From Micromonospora sp. DSM 45708 (lineage in GTDB: Bacteria > Actinomycetota > Actinomycetes > Mycobacteriales > Micromonosporaceae), in assembly GCF_039566955.1 (NCBI RefSeq), contig NZ_CP154796.1, positions 6,944,001 through 7,008,000 on the forward strand: a stretch of 64,000 bases of DNA. The letters are read 5' to 3'. Below, piece after piece: positions 16,482 to 27,152 of the stretch (position 1 is the stretch's first letter; each line of letters starts with the position of its first letter). Below the pieces are notes generated by a model. The model did no database searches, was not told where the DNA came from, and saw nothing but the letters and a program-made list of their open reading frames with translations. The translations under genes were made by a program, and so were the position numbers.

Positions 16482-16497
16482 ACGAGGAGAGGAACTG

Positions 16498-17394
16498 ATG
16501 ATCGAGTCGACGGTGCGGGCGTTGCGGGACGGCGGCCTGGACCCGGAGCGGGTCCGGCGGGTCGTGGTCGACGCGCTGACCGAGGACCTGGGCGCGGACT
16601 TCCTCGACGTGACGAGCGTCGCCACCGTCCCGGTCGAGCAGCGGGACACGGCCGACCTGGTGGCGCGCGAGGACGGCGTGGTGGCCGGGTTGCCGGTGGC
16701 CGCCGCCGTGTTCGAGCTGGTGGGCGACGTGACCGGCGCCGGCCGTACGGTCGAGGTGTCGCTGGTGGCCCACGACGGTCAGCGGGTGGCGCGCGGCGAC
16801 GTGCTGGCGACCGTGACCGGGCCGACCCGGCTGCTGCTCACCGCCGAGCGGACGGCGCTCAACCTGCTCTCCCGGATGTCCGGCGTGGCGACGCATACCC
16901 GGGCCTGGGCCGACGCGCTGGCCGGCACGAAGGCGATGGTGCTGGACACCCGCAAGACCACGCCGGGGTTGCGCGCGCTGGAGAAGTACGCGGTCCGGGC
17001 CGGCGGCGGCACCAACAAGCGGATGGGCCTGCACGACATCGCCATGATCAAGGACAACCACAAGCTGGCGGCCGGCGGGATCGCGCCCGCGTTCCGGCGG
17101 GTCCGGGAGGCGTTCCCGGACGTGCCGGTGCAGGTGGAGGTGGACACGCTGGCCGAGGCGGTGGAGGCGGTCGAGGCCGGGGCGGGCTTCCTGCTGCTGG
17201 ACAACATGACCCCGGCGCAACTGCGCGAGGTGGTGGCCGTGGTGGGCGACCGGGCGGAGCTGGAGGCGACCGGCGGGCTGACCCTGCCGGTGGCGGCCGA
17301 GTACGGCGCGACCGGCGTCGACTTCCTCTCCGTCGGCGCGTTGACCCACTCCTCGCCGATCCTCGACATCGCCCTCGACCTGCGCGAGGAATGA
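16498..17394 (+). CDS. nadC: Nicotinate-nucleotide pyrophosphorylase (carboxylating)
   Basis: A 298-residue quinolinate phosphoribosyltransferase that makes nicotinate mononucleotide from quinolinate and PRPP. Motifs include LTEDLG (~24-29), ERTALNLLSRMSGVAT (~117-132), DTRKTTPGLRALEKYAVRAG (~146-165), NKRMGLHDIAMIKDNH and the C-terminal GVDFLSVGALTHS. GAGGAGAGGAACTG precedes ATG 16498. It lies 16 bp after nadB and is followed 17 bp later by coaX, so nadB-nadC-coaX is probably one transcript. Confidence 0.97.
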   Translation: MIESTVRALRDGGLDPERVRRVVVDALTEDLGADFLDVTSVATVPVEQRDTADLVAREDGVVAGLPVAAAVFELVGDVTGAGRTVEVSLVAHDGQRVARGDVLATVTGPTRLLLTAERTALNLLSRMSGVATHTRAWADALAGTKAMVLDTRKTTPGLRALEKYAVRAGGGTNKRMGLHDIAMIKDNHKLAAGGIAPAFRRVREAFPDVPVQVEVDTLAEAVEAVEAGAGFLLLDNMTPAQLREVVAVVGDRAELEATGGLTLPVAAEYGATGVDFLSVGALTHSSPILDIALDLREE

Positions 17395-17411
17395 CCGTCT
17401 AGGCTGCCGCT

Positions 17412-18170
17412 GTGCTGCTCTGCATCGACATCGGAAACACCAACACCGTGCTGGCGACCTTCGACGGCGACAAGCTGGTGCACTCGTGGCGGATCAAGAC
17501 CGACGCCCGTTCCACCGCGGACGAGCTGGGCCTGATGTTCCGCGGGCTGCTGGCCGGTGACGCCGTGGAGATCACCGGGGTGGCCGCCTGCTCGACCGTG
17601 CCGGCCGCGTTGCGGTCGCTGCGCACCATGCTGAGCCGCTACTACGCCGACCTGCCCAGCGTGATCGTCGAGCCGGGGGTCCGGACCGGCGTGCAGCTCG
17701 CCATCGACAACCCGAAGGAGGTGGGCGCGGACCGGGTGGTCAACACGCTGGCCGCGTACACGCTCTACGGCGGGCCGTCGATCGTGGTCGACTTCGGCAC
17801 CACCACCAACTTCGACGTGATCAGCGGCCGGGGCGAGTTCCTCGGCGGGGCGTTCGCGCCCGGCATCGAGATCTCCTTCGACGCGCTGGCCGCCCGCGCC
17901 GCGCAGTTGCGCAAGGTGGAGGCCACCCGGCCGCGCTCGGTGATCGGCAAGAACACGGTCGAGTGCCTCCAGTCCGGCCTCTACTTCGGCTTCGCCGGCC
18001 AGGTGGACCGGATCGTCGAGCGGATGTCCGAGGAGTTGGGCGAGGTGAAGGCGGTGATCGCCACCGGCGGGCTGGCCTCGCTGGTGGTGGGCGAGTGCCG
18101 CACCATCACCCACCAGGAGCCGATGATCACCCTGATCGGGTTGCGGATGGTCTACGAGCGCAACACCTGA
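17412..18170 (+). CDS. coaX: Type III pantothenate kinase
   Basis: A 252-residue kinase that phosphorylates pantothenate, the committed step of CoA synthesis. The ASKHA-fold phosphate loop DIGNTNTVLATF (residues 5-16), PKEVGADRVVNTLAAY (~101-116), VDFGTTTNFDVIS (~125-137) and GGAFAPGI are the family signatures. GTG 17412 is the only reasonable start. It uses the product of the pan genes located just upstream. Its stop is 2 bp from the end of the convergent methyltransferase gene. Confidence 0.97.
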   Translation: MLLCIDIGNTNTVLATFDGDKLVHSWRIKTDARSTADELGLMFRGLLAGDAVEITGVAACSTVPAALRSLRTMLSRYYADLPSVIVEPGVRTGVQLAIDNPKEVGADRVVNTLAAYTLYGGPSIVVDFGTTTNFDVISGRGEFLGGAFAPGIEISFDALAARAAQLRKVEATRPRSVIGKNTVECLQSGLYFGFAGQVDRIVERMSEELGEVKAVIATGGLASLVVGECRTITHQEPMITLIGLRMVYERNT

Positions 18171-18172
18171 CG

Positions 18173-18913
18173 TCAGCGCCGCCGCGCGCGGAGCACGATC
18201 GTGCGGTACGGCAGCTCCACGGTGGCCCGGCCGGTCAGCTCGGGGTGGGTGGCGAACAGCTCGGCCAGCCCGGCGTCGACGCGCGTCCGTTCCGCCGGCG
18301 TGGCGGTCAGCCAGTAGGAGCGGGTGTGCAGCATGGCCACCAGCTCGTCCGGCGTGAGCGTGGTGGCGTGCGTGAACTCGCCCACCTCGACCGGGGTGAA
18401 GGCGGCGCCGAAGTCGGCGTACCGCTCGGTCACGTCGCCCGCGTTGTGGTCGAGGTGGGCGATCCGGGTCAGCTCCGCCACCCAGCCGACCCGCTCGTCC
18501 CGGACGTTCCACACCGGCGCGAACGTGCCGCCCGGGCGCAGCACGCGGGCGACCTCGGCATGCGCGCGTGCCCGGTCGAACCAGTGGTAGGCCTGCCCGA
18601 CCAGCACCGCGTCGGCGGTGTCGTCCGGCAGCGGCACCGCCTCCGCGCTGCCGGCCAGCGCCGTCGTGCCCGGCGTGCCGGCCGCCAGTTGCGCCCGCAT
18701 CCCCGGATCGGGTTCCACGGGTACGACGTGGTGCCCGAGCGCCGCCAGGCCGCGGGTGAGGATGCCGGTGCCGGCGCCGAGGTCCACCACCCGGGCCGGG
18801 GCCGGCGACCCGTCCAGCGCCCAGCGCAGTGCCGCCTCGGGATAGCGGGGCCGGAATCGGTCGTACTCGGCGGCGGCGGTGCCGAACGACAGCGCCGCAG
18901 TGGGGTCCGTCAT
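18173..18913 (-). CDS. Class I SAM-dependent methyltransferase
   Basis: A 246-residue soluble methyltransferase of the Methyltransf_11 type. Motif I VVDLGAGTGILTRGLA (~42-57), acidic motif II (VPVEPDPGMRAQL), and GQAYHWFDRARAHAEVARVLRPGG (~102-125) are clear; the last segment is typical of SmtA/Tam-like enzymes of actinomycetes. ATG 18913 is chosen by motif spacing; a longer upstream open frame overlaps the lysS promoter region and lacks conserved residues. The substrate is unknown. It is convergent with coaX and divergent from lysS. Confidence 0.85.
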   Translation of the reverse strand: MTDPTAALSFGTAAAEYDRFRPRYPEAALRWALDGSPAPARVVDLGAGTGILTRGLAALGHHVVPVEPDPGMRAQLAAGTPGTTALAGSAEAVPLPDDTADAVLVGQAYHWFDRARAHAEVARVLRPGGTFAPVWNVRDERVGWVAELTRIAHLDHNAGDVTERYADFGAAFTPVEVGEFTHATTLTPDELVAMLHTRSYWLTATPAERTRVDAGLAELFATHPELTGRATVELPYRTIVLRARRR

Positions 18914-19007
18914 GGCGGGCAGGTTATCCCGTAACGGCCGGCACGCCGCTTGAGTACGCTCATGGGCTGACCCCGCCGATGTTCCCCAAGGCTTGAGGAA
19001 GCGTGCC

Positions 19008-20516
19008 GTGACCGAGCAGAACGCCCTGCCAACCGACCCCGCCGACGACCTTCCCGAGCAGATGAAGGTCCGCCGGGAGAAGCGGGACCGGATGCTCGCC
19101 GAGGGCGTCGAGCCGTACCCGGTCGGCTTTCCCCGGACCACCACGCTGGCGCGGCTGCGTGAGCGCTACGCCGACCTGCCCACCGACACCGCCACCGGCG
19201 ACCGGGCCTCGGTCACCGGGCGGGTGATCTTCATCCGGAACACCGGCAAGCTCTGCTTCGCCACGCTGCGTGACGGTGACGGCACGGAGCTCCAGGCGAT
19301 GCTCTCGCTGGACCGGGTCGGCCCGGAGCGGCTGGCGGACTGGAAGCGCCTGGTGGACCTCGGCGACCACGTCGGCGTGACCGGCGAGGTGATCACCAGC
19401 CGGCGCGGCGAGCTGTCGGTGCTGGCCGACGAGTGGACGGTCACCGCCAAGGCGCTGCGCCCGTTGCCGGTGGCGCACAAGCCGCTGAGCGAGGAGTCCC
19501 GGGTCCGCCAGCGCTACGTCGACCTGGTGGTCCGTCCGCAGGCCCGGCAGATGGTGCGGACCCGGTCCGCCGCGGTCCGCAGCCTGCGGGACACCCTGCA
19601 CGGGCAGGACTTCATCGAGGTCGAGACGCCGATGCTGCAACTGCTGCACGGCGGCGCGACCGCCCGGCCATTCGTGACCCACAGCAATGCGCTCGACACC
19701 GATCTGTATCTGCGAATCGCACCGGAACTGTTTCTCAAGCGGGCGGTCGTGGGTGGCGTCGACCGCGTCTTCGAGATCAACCGCAACTTCCGTAATGAGG
19801 GCATCGACTCCTCGCACTCGCCCGAGTTCGCGATGCTGGAGGCGTACCAGGCCTACGGCGACTACGACACGATGGCCGCGCTGACCCAGAATCTGGTGCA
19901 GCAGGCCGCCATCGCGGTCGCCGGCTCGACCGTGGTGACCCACGCCGACGGCCGCGAGTTCGACCTGGGCGGCGAGTGGCGGTCGGTGACGCTGTTCGGT
20001 GTTCTTTCCGAAGCGCTCGGTGAGGAAGTCACCGTCCGCACCGAAAGGTCACGCCTGGTCGAGTACGCGGACAAGGTCGGCCTCCCCGTCGACCCGAAGT
20101 GGGGTCCCGGCAAGCTGGCCGAGGAGTTGTTCGAGGAACTGGTGGTGCCGTCCCTGGAGGCGCCCACGTTCGTCCGCGACTACCCGGAGGAGACCAGCCC
20201 GTTGACCCGGGCGCACCGGAGCGAGCCCGGTCTGGCCGAGAAGTGGGACCTCTACGTGCTCGGTTTCGAGTTGGGCACCGCGTACTCCGAGCTGGTGGAC
20301 CCGGTCGTGCAGCGGGAGCGGCTGGTGGCCCAGGCGCAGCTCGCGGCACGTGGCGACGACGAGGCCATGCGACTCGACGAGGACTTTCTCCGGGCGATGG
20401 AGTACGGAATGCCGCCGGCCGGCGGTATGGGAATGGGAATCGACCGGCTCCTGATGGCGCTGACCGGCCTGGGAATTCGGGAAACCATCCTGTTCCCCTT
20501 GGTCCGGCCGGAGTAG
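19008..20516 (+). CDS. lysS: Lysyl-tRNA synthetase, class II
   Basis: A 502-residue enzyme charging tRNA-Lys. An N-terminal OB-fold anticodon-binding domain ([20 protein letters not shown], ~residues 68-87) is followed by the class II catalytic core: motif 1 near [10 protein letters not shown], motif 2 [20 protein letters not shown] (~252-271), and motif 3 [17 protein letters not shown] (~470-486). GTG 19008 after GAGGAAGC fits better than the TTG at 18993. Third-position GC falls in 19670-20510 (codons such as GGAATG, AAT, TTT, GAA), unlike the gene's first half; the cause could be recombination or relaxed codon choice. Confidence 0.96.
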   Translation: MTEQNALPTDPADDLPEQMKVRREKRDRMLAEGVEPYPVGFPRTTTLARLRERYADLPTDTATGDRASVTGRVIFIRNTGKLCFATLRDGDGTELQAMLSLDRVGPERLADWKRLVDLGDHVGVTGEVITSRRGELSVLADEWTVTAKALRPLPVAHKPLSEESRVRQRYVDLVVRPQARQMVRTRSAAVRSLRDTLHGQDFIEVETPMLQLLHGGATARPFVTHSNALDTDLYLRIAPELFLKRAVVGGVDRVFEINRNFRNEGIDSSHSPEFAMLEAYQAYGDYDTMAALTQNLVQQAAIAVAGSTVVTHADGREFDLGGEWRSVTLFGVLSEALGEEVTVRTERSRLVEYADKVGLPVDPKWGPGKLAEELFEELVVPSLEAPTFVRDYPEETSPLTRAHRSEPGLAEKWDLYVLGFELGTAYSELVDPVVQRERLVAQAQLAARGDDEAMRLDEDFLRAMEYGMPPAGGMGMGIDRLLMALTGLGIRETILFPLVRPE

Positions 20517-20555
20517 TAGGGCCGCAAAGCTTCGCCGGCTTGTTACGCCGTCCTA

Positions 20556-20585
20556 TTGACGGAGCAAGCATCGGGCAGGTTATCG
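20556..20585 (+). promoter_or_regulatory. Candidate promoter of lsr2
   Basis: TTGACG (20556-20561) and TTATCG (20580-20585) are separated by 18 bp and lie 50 bp before the lsr2 start. They are in the 110-bp gap after lysS, which is AT-richer than its surroundings. By-eye prediction. Confidence 0.4.
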
Positions 20586-20634
20586 TGCTCAGAGTAATGC
20601 AGGAGCGCAACCCTGCTCGAAAGGAATGTGGGAC

Positions 20635-20985
20635 GTGGCCAAGCAGATCATTCACAAGCTGGTCGATGACCTGGACGGCGGGGACGCTGACGAGACTGTC
20701 AAGTTCGCGCTGGACGGCGTGCAGTACGAGATCGACCTCTCGGCTTCCAACGCTGAAAAATTGCGCGATGCATTCGCGCAGTACATCGCGCACGGCACGA
20801 AGGTCGGTCGCGGCGGAGTGGTCGTGGGTGGCCGGGCCGCGCGTGGCCGGGGCGGCGCGACCGCCGACCGCGAGCAGAACCGGGCCATCCGCGAGTGGGC
20901 CAAGAAGGCCGGCAAGGACATCTCCGACCGGGGTCGGATCCCGCAGGAGATCGTGGACGAGTACCACGCCAAGGCGGGGCACTGA
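20635..20985 (+). CDS. lsr2: Lsr2 nucleoid-associated protein
   Basis: A 116-residue histone-like protein that bridges DNA and silences AT-rich, often horizontally acquired, genes. GTG 20635 gives MAKQIIHKLVDDLDG, the canonical N-terminus; the ATG 9 nt upstream is part of the ribosome binding site region (AAAGGAATG). Residues 1-60 form the dimerisation/oligomerisation domain. A Gly/Arg linker (GRGGVVVGGRAARGRGG) follows, then the C-terminal DNA-binding domain with NRAIREWAKKAGKDISDRGR, whose Arg-Gly-Arg inserts in the AT minor groove. The lysS-lsr2-clpC order is as expected in actinobacteria. Confidence 0.97.
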   Translation: MAKQIIHKLVDDLDGGDADETVKFALDGVQYEIDLSASNAEKLRDAFAQYIAHGTKVGRGGVVVGGRAARGRGGATADREQNRAIREWAKKAGKDISDRGRIPQEIVDEYHAKAGH

Positions 20986-21008
20986 CCCCGACGCACGCGA
21001 CGGCGACT

Positions 21009-21043
21009 GACGCCGGCCCGGAGGACGACTCCGGGCCGGCGTC
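21009..21043 (+). terminator. Strong hairpin after lsr2
   Basis: Arms GACGCCGGCCCGGA (21009-21022) and TCCGGGCCGGCGTC (21030-21043) pair perfectly around a 7-nt loop, extended by flanking CGGCGA/TCGCCG, and CCTTTT follows at 21055. Lies 24 bp after the lsr2 stop. Confidence 0.8.
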
Positions 21044-21147
21044 GCCGCTTTCGACCTTTTCGTGTCCGATGTCCGCTTCCCGGTCGGGTGTCGGTGGGCG
21101 GGTCGGCCGGCCCGTCCGGCACGGGAAGAATCCGGCGTCCGGGGGAG

Positions 21148-21190
21148 TTGTCCACAGGCGGTGGAGAATCCGTCCACAGGCTGTGGACGA
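21148..21190. promoter_or_regulatory. Cluster of three DnaA-box-like sites with a perfect palindrome
   Basis: TTGTCCACA (21148-21156) and CCGTCCACA (21170-21178) are on the + strand and TGTGGACGA (21182-21190, TCGTCCACA on the - strand) faces them. The last two overlap a perfect 17-bp palindrome, GTCCACAGGCTGTGGAC (21172-21188). TTGTCCACA is the actinobacterial DnaA-box consensus. The 488-bp gap 20986-21473 holds this, the lsr2 terminator and the site at 21253, but no gene. Confidence 0.5.
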
Positions 21191-21252
21191 CCGCGGCGGG
21201 CGCGTCGGCGCCGCCGGAGCCCGCTCGACCGGGCTCTCCGCCGGAGGTCGAA

Positions 21253-21266
21253 TTTCGCTCTGCGCG
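21253..21266 (+). promoter_or_regulatory. ClgR-like operator upstream of clpC
   Basis: TTTCGC-TCTGC-GCG matches the GTTCGC-N5-GCG pattern I recall for the ClgR activator of clp genes in Streptomyces, except for the first base. It lies 207 bp before the clpC ATG. Confidence 0.4.
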
Positions 21267-21473
21267 TACAGGCGGGGGTCCCGGAACACCTCCTGAGCGT
21301 GGACGGTTGGCAGAAACGACGTCGGAACGGTCATCGGCGGGGTCACACGACCTCAGCGGAGACGGTCCGCGGCGATAGAGTAAGGAGGCACGGACGCCCG
21401 TCCCGGACGTCCGCGCACCGGCCCCGCCGAGATCTGACCATCAAGGCGCACGGCATGTGAGGAGCACGAGGGC

Positions 21474-24011
<2,538 letters not shown>

Positions 24012-24028
24012 GGCGGGCGAGTTTCCAG

Positions 24029-24073
24029 GGCGACGGCCCCGGTCGGCGAGAGCCACCGGGGCCGTCGCCTTTC
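24029..24073 (+). terminator. Intrinsic terminator of clpC
   Basis: A 15-bp perfect stem (GGCGACGGCCCCGGT with 24055-24069) and 11-nt loop, followed by TTTCT, 17 bp after the stop. Confidence 0.85.
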
Positions 24074-24098
24074 TCCGTCCGGGCCCGTCAGCCCTCAG

Positions 24099-24154
24099 TG
24101 ATCAAGGAGTTTGCGTCGTTGCGGAGGCCCGTCGCGACGCGAACTCCTTGATCA
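24099..24154. repeat. Palindromic repeat (copy B) between clpC and mutY
   Basis: Same element as 9150-9206: outer arms begin TGATCAAGGAGTTTGCGTCG and end GACGCGAACTCCTTGATCA. It lies between two convergent genes, where an extra hairpin would be harmless or help termination. Confidence 0.9.
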
Positions 24155-24180
24155 ACGCTCGATGCGGGTCCGGGTGGCCG

Positions 24181-25080
24181 TCAGGGGAGGGGGACCGGGG
24201 GGCCGTCGCCGGCCAGCCGGAAGGACTCCGCGCCCACCGGTTCCACCAGTCCGTCGGTGACCAGCCCGGCCAGCGCCCGGGCCCGCTGCACGTCGTCGTG
24301 CCAGACCTGGTCCAGCCGCTGGTGCGGCACCGGTCCACTGGTGTCCCGGAGCACCGCCAGGAGCAGGCCGCGTACCTGCCGGTCGGTGCCGGCGTAGCGC
24401 TGCGGCCGGCGGGTCGGCCCGGCCGGGGCGGTCTGCCCGGACGCCCGCCAGGCACAAGTGGACTCGACCGGGCACACCGCGCAGCGGGGCGTGCGGGCGG
24501 TGCAGACGACCGCCCCGAGTTCCATGAACGCGGCGCTGGCCAGGGCCGCCGCGGCCGGCTCGACCGGCAGCAGTTCCTCGGTGGCGACCAGGTCGGCGGG
24601 CCGGGTGGTCGGGCCGGCGTCCGGCTCACCGGCGACCGCCCGGCACACCACCCGCCGGACGTTGGTGTCGACCACCGGGTGCCGCTGCCCGTACGCGAAC
24701 GCGGCCACCGCCCGGGCCGTGTACGTGCCCACGCCGGGCAGCGCCAGCAACTGGTCCAGCCGGTCGGGCACCACGCCGCCGTGCCGTTCCACGACGGCCA
24801 CCGCGCACTCGCGCAGGCGTACCGCCCGGCGGGGGTAGCCGAGCCGGCCCCACATCCGGATCGCCTCGGCCGGGGTGTCCTCGGCCAGCGCACGCGGCTC
24901 CGGCCAGCGGGCCAGCCACGCCTCCCAGGCCGGCACCACCCGGACCACCGGGGTCTGCTGGAGCATGACCTCGCTGACCAGGATCGCCCAGGCGCCGATG
25001 CCGGGCTTGCGCCAGGGCAGGTCACGGGCGTTGCGCTCGTACCACCGGCTGACCTGGGTGGCGAAGGTGGGCTCAGTCAT
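24181..25080 (-). CDS. mutY: A/G-specific adenine DNA glycosylase
   Basis: A 299-residue base-excision repair enzyme that removes adenine opposite 8-oxoguanine. The catalytic core has ILVSEVMLQQTPVVRVVPAW (~32-51), the helix-hairpin-helix LLALPGVGTYTARAVAAFAY (~108-127), HPVVDTNVRRVVCR with the conserved Asp, and the 4Fe-4S motif C-x6-C-x2-C-x5-C in CTARTPRCAVCPVESTC. The C-terminal MutT-like domain of full-length MutY is short, as in many actinobacteria. ATG 25080 is used. Confidence 0.95.
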   Translation of the reverse strand: MTEPTFATQVSRWYERNARDLPWRKPGIGAWAILVSEVMLQQTPVVRVVPAWEAWLARWPEPRALAEDTPAEAIRMWGRLGYPRRAVRLRECAVAVVERHGGVVPDRLDQLLALPGVGTYTARAVAAFAYGQRHPVVDTNVRRVVCRAVAGEPDAGPTTRPADLVATEELLPVEPAAAALASAAFMELGAVVCTARTPRCAVCPVESTCAWRASGQTAPAGPTRRPQRYAGTDRQVRGLLLAVLRDTSGPVPHQRLDQVWHDDVQRARALAGLVTDGLVEPVGAESFRLAGDGPPVPLP

Positions 25081-25176
25081 GGCGGTGCCGATGATGTCAC
25101 GGGTGGCTTTCCCGCTGGTTGGGCGGGCCGGGTGGGCCGGCGCGGCGGGACTTCGGCGGCGCGGCAGAATGTCCGA

Positions 25177-25689
25177 ATGAACGAGCTCGCGATCACCGTC
25201 ATCGGCCGGGACCGGCCGGGCATCGTCGCCGACGTCGCGGAGGCCCTCGCCCGGCTCGGCGCGAACCTCACCGACTCGACGATGACCCGGTTGCGCGGCC
25301 ACTTCGCGATGACGCTGATCTGCGTGGGCCCGACCGCCGCCGACGTCGAGGCCGCGTTGGCCCCGCTCGCCGCCGACGGGTACCTGCTGGCCACCGTGCG
25401 CGCGGTCGCCCCGGACGGCGCCAGCGTGCCCGCCGGTGAGCCGTACGTGCTCGCGGTGCACGGCGCGGACCGGATGGGCATCGTGGCGGCGATGACCCGG
25501 GTGCTGGCCGACGCCGGCGGCAACGTGACCGATCTGAGCACCCGGCTGACCGGCTCGCTCTACGTGGTGGTCGCCGAGGTGGAGTTGCCGCCGGGCAGCT
25601 CGGACGAGGTGGCCGGGCGGCTCACCCGGGCGGCGGCCGAGCTGGGTGTCGGCGTCAGCCTCCGCCCGGCGGACTCGGACCTGCTGTGA
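25177..25689 (+). CDS. Tandem ACT-domain regulatory protein (GcvR-like)
   Basis: A 170-residue protein made of two ACT domains. The first begins ELAITVIGRDRPGIVADVAEAL (residues 3-24) and the second YVLAVHGADRMGIVAAMTRVL (~90-110); both carry the Gly-x-Asp-Arg-x-Gly-Ile-Val turn that binds amino acids in this family. There is no catalytic domain, so a sensing role is likely, as in GcvR of the glycine cleavage system, though the ligand is unknown. Its stop overlaps the def start (GTGA, 25686-25689), so the two are translationally coupled. Confidence 0.87.
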   Translation: MNELAITVIGRDRPGIVADVAEALARLGANLTDSTMTRLRGHFAMTLICVGPTAADVEAALAPLAADGYLLATVRAVAPDGASVPAGEPYVLAVHGADRMGIVAAMTRVLADAGGNVTDLSTRLTGSLYVVVAEVELPPGSSDEVAGRLTRAAAELGVGVSLRPADSDLL

Positions 25690-26249
25690 CCTCCGGGGGG
25701 TACGCCGGCCTGGGCGGCTGGACACCGGAGAAGCTGGGCGTCCCGGGTGAGGTCCGTCCGGTGGTCGCCGCCCCGGAGCCGGTGCTGAGCCGGCCCGGCC
25801 CGGAGGTCGATCCCACCTCGGACGAGGTGGTGCGACTGGCCGCCGACCTGGTGGCCACCATGCGCGTCTCGCCGGGCTGTGTGGGCCTGGCGGCGCCGCA
25901 GGTCGGGGTGAGCGCCCAGGTGTTCGTGGTGGACGTGACCGGGCATCCGAAGGCGGTCACCGTGCACGGCACGTTCGTGCTCTGCAACGCCCGGGTGGTG
26001 GAGGCGAGCCGGTGGAAGGCCGGCCGTGAGGGCTGCATGTCGGTGCCGGACCTGACCGGCGACGTGAAGCGGGCCAGTCGCCTGGTGGTGGAGGGGGCGC
26101 TGCCGGGCAGCGGGGAGCCGGTGCGGTTGGTGACCGACGGTTTCGAGGCGCGTGCGCTCCAGCACGAGATCGACCACTGCACCGGGTTGCTCTTCCTCGA
26201 CCGGGTCGCCGGGGCGCACGCCATCTACCAGCGTCAGGTCTACCTCTGA
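25686..26249 (+). CDS. def: Peptide deformylase
   Basis: A 187-residue metalloenzyme removing the N-formyl group from new proteins. All three family motifs are present: GLAAPQVGVS (motif 1), EGCMSVPD (motif 2, metal-ligand Cys) and QHEIDHCTGLLFLDR (motif 3, HExxH metal ligands). GTG 25686 overlaps the upstream ACT gene. The first ~35 residues are longer than in minimal deformylases. No fmt gene is adjacent. Confidence 0.95.
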   Translation: MTSGGYAGLGGWTPEKLGVPGEVRPVVAAPEPVLSRPGPEVDPTSDEVVRLAADLVATMRVSPGCVGLAAPQVGVSAQVFVVDVTGHPKAVTVHGTFVLCNARVVEASRWKAGREGCMSVPDLTGDVKRASRLVVEGALPGSGEPVRLVTDGFEARALQHEIDHCTGLLFLDRVAGAHAIYQRQVYL

Positions 26250-26354
26250 CCGACCCCGTGGTGATCCACAGTGGACGTCCGGATCGGGGTGACGCGCGGT
26301 CACCGGCGCGTCGGACCGGCGCGCCGAGCGCCGCGCGACTACGGTAGGCGCATC

Positions 26355-27146
26355 ATGCGTCTGACGGTCGGCCCCCTGCCCCCCACCGTGTACTGGCGGC
26401 GTCGTGCCGTCGTGCTCGGCGCGGGCGTGCTCTTCCTGATTGTCCTGCTCTACTCCTGCACCGGCACGGACCGCAACGCCGGCGGGCCGGGCGGGGGTGA
26501 CCCGTCACCGGGCGGCTCCGCGGGGGCGGCCCCGGGCCCGTCCGGCTCGGTGCTGACCCCGCAGACGGCCAGTCCGTCGCCGGCGCCTGATGCCTCCGGT
26601 GGTGACACCGGCGCCGACGGCGGCGGCACGAGCAGCAGCGGCGGGGGCACGAACACCGGGGGCGGTACGAACACCGGGGGCGGTACGAACACCGGCGGCG
26701 GATCGGGCCCGGGCGACGGTGGCGCGTCCGGCGAGCCGGTTTCCGCCGACGGCGCCTGCACCGACGCCGAGCTTCAGGTGACGCCGGTCGCGGTGCCGGC
26801 CACCGCCCAGCGGGGCACGGTGGTCACGCTGCGCCTCAAGATCAAGAATGTCTCGAACCGCACGTGCAGCCGGGACGTCGGCGCCGATCTCCAGGAGCTC
26901 TACGTCAAGGCCGGCGCGGAGAAGATCTGGTCGTCGGACACCTGCGGCACCGGCAAGGGCTCGGATGTGCAGTCGTTCACGCCGAACTTCGAGCGCGCCT
27001 ACGAGCTGGGCTGGAACGGGCGGGACACCAGCCGCTGCGCCGACGGGCTGGCCGCCGGCCCGTACGCCCCGATCGGCACGTACCAGGTCTTCGCCCGGGT
27101 CGGCACCAAGATCAGCGAGCCGGTGAAGCTGACCGTCACCGGCTGA
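26355..27146 (+). CDS. Membrane-anchored surface protein with Gly/Thr-rich linker
   Basis: A 263-residue protein with a positively charged start and one hydrophobic segment (about residues 18-33, VVLGAGVLFLIVLLYSC). The Cys35 context (LYSC) is a poor lipobox, so it is either a signal-anchored or a lipoprotein. A linker of ~100 residues rich in Gly, Ser, Pro and Thr follows, with three exact GGGTNT units (~97-114). The C-terminal ~110 residues form a compact beta-rich domain (VVTLRLKIKNVSNRTCSRDV, GTYQVFARVGTKISEPVKLT) resembling secreted DUF4232-like or immunoglobulin-like domains, with four Cys. Function unknown. It ends 6 bp from the convergent disA end. Confidence 0.75.
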   Translation: MRLTVGPLPPTVYWRRRAVVLGAGVLFLIVLLYSCTGTDRNAGGPGGGDPSPGGSAGAAPGPSGSVLTPQTASPSPAPDASGGDTGADGGGTSSSGGGTNTGGGTNTGGGTNTGGGSGPGDGGASGEPVSADGACTDAELQVTPVAVPATAQRGTVVTLRLKIKNVSNRTCSRDVGADLQELYVKAGAEKIWSSDTCGTGKGSDVQSFTPNFERAYELGWNGRDTSRCADGLAAGPYAPIGTYQVFARVGTKISEPVKLTVTG

Positions 27147-27152
27147 GCCGGG

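Noticed and set aside
20099..21010. Open frame joining lysS end with lsr2 in another frame
   Set aside because: It is out of frame with both recognised proteins and crosses the lsr2 promoter.
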